From Candolleomyces eurysporus (lineage: Eukaryota; Basidiomycota; Agaricomycetes; Agaricales; Psathyrellaceae): 64,000 bases of DNA. This document shows positions 54,684 to 64,000 of the stretch, in pieces. Position 1 is the stretch's first letter, and each line of letters starts with the position of its first letter. Both the position numbers and the translations under genes were made by a program. Below the pieces are notes generated by a model that did no database searches, was not told the origin of the DNA, and saw nothing but the letters and a program-made list of their open reading frames with translations. Location: assembly GCA_027579435.1 (NCBI GenBank), contig JANBPK010000808.1:62001-126000 (forward strand). The letters are read 5' to 3'.

Positions 54684-57600
54684 CTATCCCCAGAGTATGC
54701 ACCGTTTCTCTTGCGGTGGGTTCAACTTGGCTCCCTTCGAGCACTTGAATGCCTCCGCGAATTCTGGGATGTTCGACAAGGTCCCATCCACCCGATAGCG
54801 CGTAGGTGGGTGCGGGTCGGTCCTAATTCGCTGAACAGCAGCGGCAGTCTTCATGGCCCTCCCCCAAATCCTCGCAAAGCTGATGAAGAACAATTGCTCT
54901 CTGTCGTAACAACCGTGAGCAAGAATTCTGTCGGAAAAAGGTTGGAGCATACCTAGTATACGTCAAGCCGGGCAGCAGATACTCTCCACCGTTCCCCCGG
55001 GAGACATGATATTGCTGTTTCCATGCCCTATACGCCTGGATCAAACCTGAGTCGCCGATACTCTCTCCGGAGGTTCTATAATAAATACGTCAGTAATGGC
55101 ATAACTCGGCCGCGAAACATTTGAACATACAGATTGCCCTAAAATGCGAACACAATCAGCTGACAGAAAGATTTTAGAGTCATTCAAGCACCTACATTGA
55201 CATGAATACGTCCACCCTTGCCATCATCAATAGTATACTCTTTTGAACCTGTAAGCGTTTGAAATGAGGGGCTAGGGAGGCAAACTCACCGGAATACTGG
55301 TCAACGATACACGTCTGTTTGACCTTGAACCCTTCGCTCGTCTTCTTCGTCCACCACTCTTCCAGTTTGCCCTGTTGGTTGTACAGCCTACCAGCAGAAT
55401 CAAAAGCGTGCTACACGGCCCAAATGTTAAACTTCCTCGCAATAAAAACAACGACGAAACGTACCGTAAGCTCGTGCGAAGCAACCTGACCAAATGCTCC
55501 GTATGCGAGATAGCCAGGCCTGGCGAAATTGTCAGCATTTACCGTCAGTGGAAGATATGGGGGAGAAATGGACACACCAGCTAGCATGGAAGAAGGGAGG
55601 CTGCAGGATTCCAGCAGGGAATACAATCTGCAAAGATTCAATTACCCAATCACTTCGAATAAACAACTTTGAAACTCACCTCATTTGCAGGTGGATTGTA
55701 ATACGCATTCACCGTCGAGGGGAACATCTCCCAAGACTCGAGATCACGTTGCTTGCCTACCTGCAACCACTTCTTGAACTGGTTGCTCGACCTGTGCAAT
55801 CTTTCAGCTCCAATCTCATCGGTTCAAGGAATAGTAAATGCTTACGCAGCGCTAAGCATGTTGTCGAAGAATTTAGACTTGTCAATGTTGACCGTCCTGT
55901 AGTAAAAGGCGATGGAGCGAGGATTGGTGGTGTCTGGGGACAATGGATATCCCACTTTGACTCGGATGGCATCCGCCTGTGCACCCTAAAGTGAGCTACC
56001 TTAAGCAACGTCAGGAAACTTAAAACTCACCTTCTCAGCGGCGGCTTTGGCGCTCTTCTCGTCCATCCAGTCAATGTCTTTCAGGGAAGTCTTGAACGAG
56101 GAAATGATATCTGTAAGCTCAGTTAGCAGCCTCCAAACAACACGATGGGTGAAAGGCGTTTACCTTGGATCAACTTGGTTCCCTTCTTCTTGCTCTCACC
56201 GGCGAAGGTCTCTTCAACAAAGAACCTCCCAGACGCGAATCCTAGCGTTTCTTCGACCCTACTAACACACCATTCAGCCCGGTCGCCGACGGCCCCCTTC
56301 TTGATTCCAGACAAAGTCTCAATTAACCGTCTGTGTGCTTGCCATTGCTTTGTTTCCATCCCGAGGTAAGGTGAAAGTTGAAGCAGGGCACGGGACACAA
56401 GGTAAGCCTCGACCGCCTTTTTGGGCGTGTCATCCAAGATCGACGATAGAGACTTCGAGTACGACGGGTAGGTCAAGATAACTCTATCTGGGAAAGCTCG
56501 AGGCGTGAACGTGGAGAAGTATGCGGGGAACTCGATTTGAGTAAGGGTGGAAGTGAGGTTGGAAAGTGCTACAGGGTTGTAGGTTGCAATGGGATCCTGG
56601 TACAAGATATCTCTGAGAAACTCATATTAGTACCCCGGAAACGAACCATGACAGAGGGGCTCACAGGTCTAGACTAGCTTCAGCAATTTTCCGCTCCAGC
56701 GTGACGACTTGCTTGGCCAGCCTTTGGGCACGCACAGACCTGGGTTGCTTCGTAGGCTCTTTGTCTCCATCATCAGGATCATCATCACCGCCCCAAGGTG
56801 GCCACGGCCAAGGAGGCCACGTTTGCGACTCGTCGTTATTTGTGAAGTCTGCTTGAGTGCTAGTAGCGACGCTGTCATCATCTTCATCATCGTCATCGTC
56901 ACCGTCGCCCTCGCCGTCTTTGTCTTTATCGTCCTTGTCATCATCGAGAACGTCAAGAACACTTTCAAACAGTTGGGCAAGAGTGTCTTTGTAAACATCC
57001 CTTATCTCCTTCTCCTCGAAATACTCCTTGGACGGAAGACCAAGCTCAGGCTGGTTGAACCACAACACCATATGGTTAGGGTCAGCCCCTGCATCCCCTT
57101 CAATGTCGAAACTGAACAGTCCAGGGATACCTACAAAAGATGTTCATGAGTGTAATCATTAAACGAAGGATATGAAGTCACCTCGAGAATGCAAGTAAGC
57201 AACCGCAGCCGTCAACCCATTGGGCTGTAAGTCGAGGTCCCAATCAGCTTGTTCGTTCTTCAAAACAGTCGACGTGATATCGGTGTCTTCTTCCCGGTAG
57301 AGCTGCTTGATCACTTTCACAACGTGCACCAGAGGCTTATCACCAACTTCGTTGAGATAGCTCTCATCCAAGCACGAGGCGTAATGGTCGCGCAGCTTCT
57401 TGAGGATCTCGGCGTCATAGTCATTGATAGAAGAGGGAGTGGAAGAGGACTCGAGAAGCTTCTGAATAGTTTGCTTGTTCTGCTGAGCAAGAGCTTCGAA
57501 CTTTCCAAAGCTGGCCTTGTCTGCGGGAAGAGGGTGTGCGCTAAGCCAGCCTCCATCTGGTCGTCGGGACATTAAGATACGGCAGATAACTCAAAAGATG

Positions 57601-58324
57601 GTTTAAGACGCACTGGCAAAGTCATAGAAATTCTCGCATGGATCCTGCGTCACATCCAAACCTGACAAGATGGACGCTGCCAACACCACGCAATGTGGTT
57701 CCAAACACGATTTCTAAGCATCGCCGTTAACAAATAAACTGCAGTGGCGCGAATGAAGTCTCACCTCCACGGGCGGAGACGTGGGTCCGGGACCAGGGAC
57801 TGTGACGACTTGGGTGGTCGTTGCAATACTTGTCTGAGTCTGAGTCTGGGTCTGAGTCTGGGTCTGAGTAGTCGTCGAGTAACCGGTCGTGGTCGACATT
57901 CGGGTTCGTGTAGTCGTCGTATAAATGGGCTCTTTCCCTGGGATCCCTCCTTCACCTCTATTGAGCTTGTGTTGGGCTCCAGCGAAGAGCCCAATGAAGA
58001 CCTGGCCTAAGGTCAAGAGAGAGCTCGGAAACGGCTTTTAAATACACTCACGGAGCTTAGTAGCAAAAGAAACAAGGAAATTATTAGGAGAATCTTCGTC
58101 AATGGAGTGAGAGGCTCTTGTGCTACTGAATTCACTCGGTCCGTAAACGTTCCATTGGTGTCCTGGGACGACCTTGGATGTCGGGAGCCCTCTGGATCTT
58201 GCAGCAAAGGGGCGTGCTCTACGTTCGTAAGGGCATTCCCCGTCAGTGCTCGTTGCCTTATTCCTCAAGGAAGTCGTTACTCACCCTCAGTGGAAGCCCG
58301 CCCGTTGAAGAAGTAGTCCGTCAT
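54684..58324 (-). CDS. Membrane metallopeptidase, M13 (neprilysin) family
   Basis: A type II membrane zinc peptidase. It starts MTDYFFNGRASTEG, with a membrane segment (ILLIISLFLLLLSSV...FIGLFAGA) and a Thr-rich stalk containing TQ repeats. The M13 N-terminal domain reads DVTQDPCENFYDFA, GGWLSAHPLPADKASF and YNEVGD-like text. The catalytic blocks are NAYYNPPANE, FPAGILQPPFF, WPGYLAYGAFGQVASHELTH (zinc motif HExxH, split by intron 55411..55464), and the C-terminal AEAFKCSKGAKLNP ending CILW as family members do. It would cleave extracellular or vacuolar peptides. Odd feature: an Asp-rich, Trp/Pro-rich insert at about 56720-56960 inside the peptidase domain. Confidence 0.9.
56720..56960 (-). 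repeat. Asp-rich and WPPWPWPPW insert in the M13 peptidase
   Basis: The insert carries long Asp/Lys/Gly runs, a Ser/Thr stretch, then WPPWPWPPWGGDDDPDDGDK. It lies between KDTLAQLFESVLDV and RAQRLAKQVVTLE, where the family normally continues directly. Confidence 0.8.
57832..57869 (-). repeat. Six-base tandem repeat encoding Thr-Gln dipeptides
   Basis: About six copies of a hexamer (gtctga/gtctgg on the plus strand) encode TQTQTQ in the Thr-rich stalk just after the membrane segment of the M13 peptidase, a likely O-glycosylated spacer. Confidence 0.85.
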
Positions 58325-58591
58325 GGCGACGGTGGGTCACGCCAGCTGTGAGAAGTCCCGCCCTCAGTCTGGCTGTTCACTTTATAGACTGTAGCCTCGA
58401 TTTCAACGTGTGGACTACGCGTGGAGGGGCGTGTGTTCGTTGGAATGAAATGGGCCTCGATGAGACCAATGGTGACGTTCGGCTTGATTCCGGCGCCACC
58501 GTGTGCACAATTACGGAAACAGAATGCGTGATCGCGTGGCTAAGGCAAGGCGGCGCCTTCATCATACCCAGTAGAAATTCAGTACTAGCTA

Positions 58592-60487
58592 CTACACTGA
58601 AATAAGTGAACCTTTTGCCTCCTTCAATATTAGCCTCGAACAGCTGAGTGCCAGGAAAGAGAAAAAGAGCATCACCGGCACCCAACCATATCCTCCGAGC
58701 AGTGGCATTCCATTGAACAGAGCGAATATAGAGCTAATTTCACCCATGAGCTCCCATCTACCGCCTTGTTCAAGAGAAAGTACTCACCTAGAGAACGCTG
58801 GACTGATTGCTCTCGACAAACATATTGAGAATTGCATCATTCCCGTCGTTGACCCAAGAACCGACGGAGTAGGCGCAAAACGTTTGATGAGCAACATATT
58901 AATTCTGAGTAGGATCCCGACAGAAAGTCAGCAAGCTTTCAGCGTGAAGAGGCAGAGGGGAATCTACATACGAATATACGAGGAATGCGACACGAACCAC
59001 TGCCAACGTGATCGCAATGCCCAGCCAGGTGTGCCATCCTGAGGGACTTTTTCGCGCAATCACGTTCAGTAGAGGCATGGCACCAAAAACCAAGGGCCAC
59101 AACTTGACGCAAGTATGGTAGAGCACGGCATGATCAAAGCGACGGAGGACGTAGGGCATGAAGAGCGCCTGCAGAAGTGCGCCCAGCACTCCGGAAATGG
59201 CAAGCGCATAACCAATTTGTGATATCTAATGACGACAAAGCAGCCGCTATGGTGATCAGTTGGAGCTTTTGGCGTTGACAGATAAAAACACTGACAGAAA
59301 GCCCTAAACCGCCTTCAACGACGGGCGTGTAGCAAAACAAGACGAAGACGATGTCGAAGGCGGTGGAGACGAAGCTCATAGCACATGCTGATACACAAAT
59401 AGCCCTTAAAATGGGAGTCGATATCAACTCTCGGAGTCCGCGCTCCTTTGTGGGTAGCTCCGATTCTTCAGGGCCGTCTGAAAACGTTAGGGTCTACAGA
59501 AATAAATTAGAAAAGGAAAAAGGGTATTCTCTGTCAACCCACCTCTTTAAGATAGATGAAGGCCAAGACAAAACCGACACAGCAGACCAAAGACACGAGG
59601 AAGCAAGGAAGAAAGTAAGGAAATTCAACAAAAAACGGGTAGCCGAACCACCTAGGATACTTGGCGGCAGGCTGTGAAAGTGTGCCCCCGATCAATGGAC
59701 TGAGAGGTCCACATTTCAGCGGACGAGACGAGGACCCTTCGCCACCACTCACCCAATAATTGCACCGATGGGCCACCATATGCCAAACAGTGGGAACGCA
59801 AAAGCCTGATTCGTCGTGTCCGTAATCTCGCACAGCACCGTTGGAATGACTCCAATATTCCCTGAGAACAGGCCAGCTGAATGGGCTCAATGAGATGTCT
59901 CCCGTATAATATAATACACTGATAGCGAGAGATACTTACCAAAGGCACGGGTCAACAGAATAGAATAGAAGCTGGATGAAAGGCCGAATGCGGCAGTCGA
60001 AACAGCAAGCCCTGCGATTCCAGCCAGAATGACTGGTCTGCGACCAATTGTATCTGCATTGAATCGTGAGCCGAAATGCTATAATCAGGGTGGTATAAAT
60101 CAGGGCTTTCCAGAAAGGTGACCCCAGGGGTACGTCCCAATCAGCTGTGTTACAGCGAAGGCGCTTTCCTGGACAAGTTTTAATGTACTATCCGCATGCA
60201 GCCATTAAAACACATACGACAAGACCACTGTAGTATCCGATATCGGATGCCTCTTTCGCCACTCCAAGATCTTCGATGAGTTGATTAATGTAAGGGAAAA
60301 TCTGTGAGAACGCCATAGGATCGAGAGTCCTCAGGATGCAAAGGATCGTGAGTTGAGCTTTGGGCAGAGGCGTTATCACATTGATTACTTGGTCCTCGAG
60401 ATCCCGCTGCGGTATTTCTTCAACACCCGAAAGTAAGGGCTCATTTTCGTCCGAATTCAGAGGGTGAGGCCGTGAAGTTGTAGACAT
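58592..60487 (-). CDS. Major facilitator superfamily transporter
   Basis: Starts MSTTSRPHPLNSDENEPLLS, then LTILCILRTLDPMAFSQIFP and GYYSGLV. The GRRPVILAG loop (motif A, between TM2 and TM3) is seen at about 60030, followed by AFGGLFSGNIGVIPTVLCE (motif C region) and FPLFGIWWPIGAIIGPLIGG. The second half has ICVSACAMSFVSTAFDIVFV, GYALAISGVLGALLQALFMP and QFSICLSRAISPAFSSSIFA, ending LILKEAKGSLISV. It fits the fungal ZRT/TetA-like drug:H+ antiporter group of 12 helices. The substrate is unknown. Confidence 0.88.
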
Positions 60488-60703
60488 CCTATGAAGTAGT
60501 CCACGACAAAACTGGTACGATTGACATCAACCTATTATTATAATAGGAGTCGAGTCACTTGATATCACATCACAGGTAGATAATAACGGCACAGTTCCTT
60601 GGGCACATTAGCACTGCAGGAGCGCGAGGTATATCAGGAAGAGTTCTTAGAGTCCTGGAAGAACGGGGGGNATACGCACATATTAAATTTTAATTTCTAA
60701 TCG

Positions 60704-62355
60704 TCAGCTTTTGCATGGCACATCTGAAGCACCAATGCAGGGTCCCCTCCCCTCGGCTTCCATATCCATGACCTTCCAAAAGTTACATCCTTTTCCATCG
60801 TTTTGTGCTCCTGCATAACATGTCCACCAATATCGATCCGTCTCGTTGTCAACCCTATTTTTCATATCCGGCCGTAAAATAGTCGGGATGCCACAATGAC
60901 ATCTTGGTACTGTCTCTGCCCGGAAGTCCGGTCGGTAGAAGCGAAAAGTTATGTTTATACGGCAGTTCGAAGACTCTTTTCCGTCGTCGGAAATATCAGT
61001 TGAGCTTGAAGGATCTCTTACATGTGCTCCACCATCGATATTGGGTAGATCAGAGTCCCGATTGAAGAAATGAGATCTCGGGTAGGCTGGGTGGTAGAGA
61101 TCGATTGGATTTTGAGGAGGGATGGAGTGCTTGAAGGTTTCTTGACATGAAGCATGCATAATGGTTAACTGAAATAGAAATTTAGTTGAGAAAAAANTGT
61201 TTCTAATCACAACGTACCGAATTATGCGGTAAGGGGATATTGAACGTCCTCGCTCTTCGGGTTTCAGCTTCTTGAGTTGGGATAACCTCCCGTAGACTAA
61301 AAATTCGCCTAGTACCTGCGCGTCCAGGAAATAGTATGAGATTTGTCTTGTCCTCCGATACGGAGCGTCTCCTGGACTACGCGATCGACTCACCGAGACT
61401 AAGAGAGGCAATCGTCGGGTATGGCCCGAGATAGGTAAGTTGGTCCGAGTGCCAGCCCACGCTTTCCTTACTGCCTGCATAGCAGTTAGATGCCGCGACG
61501 TTAGCTCTCCACTCTGGCTGAGAAACGTCGCCGGGGGTTCCCCATTCCAACTTGAATCTCTTCCTCTTCGCCAGCTCCTCGTTGACGATCTTTTCAATTA
61601 TTTGACAGGCCCTTTCCATGGGCTCGGGAAAGGTGGTAGGAGGGTCAGTCATCCGGCCATTGTACCAATATTGAGCAGCCTCTTGCCAAGTTTCGTCATC
61701 ATCCAGACCATTGGTCCGACGAGCGAAGAAGGAAGTAAGATGAGGGCTTTCGACGACCCTGTCAAAAAGCCACCACTTATTTCGCTTCCAGCCCGCTGAT
61801 GCATCGATCATCGTGTAGAATAGCTCGCATGCCAGGTCCGGCGGCAGGACAGAATAATGGAGGGTACACGGAGCATGTTGCGCAACAATGGCAGGCGAGG
61901 AAAGGAGAAGAGGCGCTAGTCGTGGAAGAGCGCTCTTTCCCTTTTTTTTCTTTGGAAGGAGGTGGTCGCAAGACCTTCATAAGGTCTACGACAGGCTTCG
62001 AGGAGCCCGACGATCCGGCGGTAGGCGCTGGGGCTGACTGGACTTGAAGCTTTGGTGCTGCATGTTCTATGGGCTTTGGAAGGTCATTCTCACGCGTCGC
62101 AGGCGATTTAGAAGCAGGCTTCAGCCAAGCATCCAGGTTTGCGCTCCGTTTCCGCTTTCGAGTCGTTGTCTTGTTGGCGCGTCCTGTCGCGGTCGCGGTT
62201 TGAGTCATGAATTGTTTGTTCAGGTAAGCAGCAGCATCCTCGACGCTGCCAGAGAATTGCACCAAAGCTTCTAATATATCTGCTTGTGAGAAACTTGAAG
62301 CAGGCTCGAGGAGGCTTTGGACGAGTGTAAGGAGGATGTCTGTGTCGTCCTCCAT
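60704..62355 (-). CDS. CUE-AlkB-GRF DNA/RNA repair dioxygenase
   Basis: Three domains in one chain. The N-terminal CUE/UBA-like helices (SQADILEALVQFSGSVEDAAAYL) are followed by a basic linker with a PIP-like NLDAWLKP. The AlkB Fe(II)/2OG core is PEWRANVAASNCYAGSKESVGWHSDQLTYLGP (20-residue parts: SNCYAGSKESVGWHSDQLTY), with HxD in WHSDQ, the distal His in MHASCQETFKHSI and RINITFRFYRPDF. The C-terminal GRF zinc finger reads PRCHCGIPTILRP, DRYWWTCYAGAQNDGKGCNF and FWKVMDME. The N at 61197 is intronic. An 8-A run (61942-61949 as T) gives a +1 shift; seven As restore SALPRLAPLLLSSPAIVAQH. Confidence 0.87.
61942..61949 (-). other. Probable +1 homopolymer error in the AlkB gene
   Basis: Eight T on the plus strand put KEKKGKERSS in a frame that runs to a stop without AlkB homology. 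With seven, the N-terminal half continues into LHYSVLPPDLACELFYTMID. No intron border fits. Confidence 0.7.
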
Positions 62356-62421
62356 CGTGGAGGTGGTTTAGGCAGAAAACCTGACCTGAGGAAACCGGCT
62401 AATTAGCGTGAGAGTATCCAT
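62356..62421. promoter_or_regulatory. Short bidirectional promoter, AlkB/M24
   Basis: 66 bp between opposite start codons, enough only for overlapping core promoters. Confidence 0.5.
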
Positions 62422-64000
62422 ATGTTGCGTCTTACCATTTACTCGATCGCGTCGTTGGTTCTCGGCCCTTTCGGTCTCTACCAGGACGGCATATCACAGA
62501 ACTCGGTGCACGATCTAGCTCCCCATTGCGACCATGTTCCCCCAATTTCCAAGGCCGAATTCGACGCTCGACAGGCAGCACTTTCTTCGGAATTGCACAG
62601 GCTGAACGCGTTGGCATACGTTGCTGAACCCAGCCCGAACTCCCAATTCTTCGCCAACTTCTCTTCAGTAAATTGGAAGCTGTCCGAGAGGCCGCTATTG
62701 CTCATCGTTCAACCTGGCACTAGCAAGGGTGAAACCGAGGTTCAGCCGGAGCTCACCATCCTTACCCCTACAGTGAGCCTTCCTGCTGGTCAATGAGCGT
62801 GTATCTCAGTGTCTATGTTTCCACAGTTTGAGGTTCTTAGAGCTAGGGGACTTCCGGTATCCTCGTTCAAGAACTCAGGTGTGCGCTATATCTCTTGGGC
62901 CGAAGAAGCCAACCCGTATTCCACTGCCCTCTCCGGCTTGGGCATAGCACCAGATTCAAATGGGACCATTTATGTCGATAGCAGCATCCGCAAATTCATT
63001 GTAGATGGACTACAAGACGCTGGACCAAACCTACGCATTGCATCGGCACCCTTGGAAATAACGAGCCTGAGGGAAAGGAAATCTCCTGCCGAGCTGGAAA
63101 TCCTGAAATGTGCGAACGAAGTCAGTCAACAACAGATTTAGCTTGCGTTGGGTTGAACTAATCCTATTCCTTAGGCCACAGTCCTCGCTATTAGAAACGT
63201 CCATGACCAACTGTCTGCCGGCATGCATGAATCCCAAGTCAGGAGTATGTTGGCTTCATCGTTGGGAAGAGCAGGTCTCAAAGACGGCGGTTGCTTGACT
63301 CTCTTCGGTTGTAAGTCCTTCTACTTACCATACATAGACTCGGCGTTTAGAATTTACACCAGCCAATGCTGCCCTTCCTCACGGAACCGGAACGGATCGC
63401 GTGCTCCAGCAGGACGATTTTGCACTCTTCGACTGCGGGGGCTCTCTCCACGGCTACATTAGTGATGTAACCCGGGTGAGTGCGGTGACTATCTCTCAGG
63501 TCGGGTGACCTAATCCTAGAAGACTGTAGCCCTTCCAGGTGCCCGGATCCCAGCAGACCACCTTCAGATATGGAGCACAGTGAAGGCTGCACAGTCTGCA
63601 GCAATGAAAGCGGCAAGGGCTGGAGCCTTGACCAGAGAGCCAGATGAAGCTGCGAGGGCGTGGTTCCGGCTATCTGGTCTGGACAAGTACTTCACCCATA
63701 GACTGGGCCATGGTGAGTCTTAGATTCGAGGACGACCGTGGATCCATACTCATTCTCGGCGCACAGGAATTGGCCTGCAAGGCCACGAACAGCCATACTT
63801 GCGAGGGGGAAGCGACGATATCATTCAAACAGGACACGTCTTCTCGAACGAGCCAGGTGTCTATATTGAAGATAAGGTGAGTCACGGTGTCTGTATGGAA
63901 GTTTCGAGAACCAGATGCATTTTCCCTCCCAGGTCGGAGTGCGATTGGAAGATTGTTTCTACATCGATGACAGTGGCAAGCCCAGATATCTCACAGAGGG
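62422..64000 (+). CDS. Peptidase M24 (Xaa-Pro/creatinase type), 3' end missing
   Basis: Starts MLRLTIYSIASLVLGPFG, a signal peptide or signal anchor. A creatinase-like N-terminal domain follows (AEFDARQAALSSELHRLNAL, NWKLSERPLLLIVQP), then TSLRERKSPAELEILKCANE. The pita-bread catalytic fold has the metal ligands in order: DCGGSLHGYISDVTR (Asp, Asp), HRLGHGIGLQGHEQPY (His), NEPGVYIEDK (Glu), and VGVRLEDCFYIDD (Glu). The enzyme would remove N-terminal residues before proline. Introns are about 50-60 nt. The frame runs off the window at RYLTEG. Confidence 0.9.

Noticed and set aside
1..64000. CRISPR arrays, insertion sequences, operons, ribosome binding sites
   Set aside because: The sequence is eukaryotic with spliced monocistronic genes, and nothing resembling these elements was seen.

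Overview
The window is nuclear DNA from a filamentous basidiomycete, most likely an Agaricomycete. The genes are dense, lie on both strands, and are broken by many short introns (mostly 48-61 nt). The protein families fit a mushroom-forming fungus: a DUF6533-type membrane protein, GH55 and membrane-anchored GH5 beta-1,3-glucanases, an MSS51 homologue and fungal NADH-type GOGAT. No tRNA, rRNA, CRISPR array or intact transposon was seen.

Layout, left to right: WRS1 (-), NOT4 (+), DLD1 (-), VID21/EAF1 (+), exo-beta-1,3-glucanase GH5 (+), a 92-residue hypothetical (-), an NmrA-like oxidoreductase (-), a poorly resolved 1.5 kb stretch, a DUF6533-type membrane protein (+), a secreted GH55 glucanase with 23 exons (+), ECO1 (+), a Ser-rich hypothetical (-), CDC45 (-), AIM25 scramblase (-), mitochondrial IF2 (+), a CHORD-CS protein (-), a mitochondrial carrier (-), an ALKBH7-like dioxygenase (+), a small hypothetical (-), LST8 (+), a 1.9 kb intergenic stretch, GLT1 (+), MSS51 (-), HIS3 (+), an M13 metallopeptidase (-), an MFS transporter (-), a CUE-AlkB-GRF dioxygenase (-) and a secreted or anchored M24 peptidase (+) cut by the window end.

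Functionally this is mostly core housekeeping: translation, CCR4-NOT, NuA4, cohesin acetylation, replication, TOR and nitrogen assimilation. Two cell-wall glucanases and several nuclear-encoded mitochondrial proteins (DLD1, AIM25, IFM1, a carrier, an ALKBH7-like protein, MSS51) are also present. The mitochondrial genes often sit in very tight divergent pairs, with 55-141 bp between start codons.

The most unusual signals are in gene structure. HIS3 has an intron that keeps the frame and the family's conserved Glu only if spliced as AT-AC. GH55 needs a 3-nt micro-exon and GH5 a 5-nt micro-exon. Five introns use GC-AG borders. Separately, nine N characters, eight of them right after a homopolymer, behave as spurious single-base insertions: dropping the N restores the frame in all four coding cases. 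Two further homopolymers without an N carry the same kind of +1 error.
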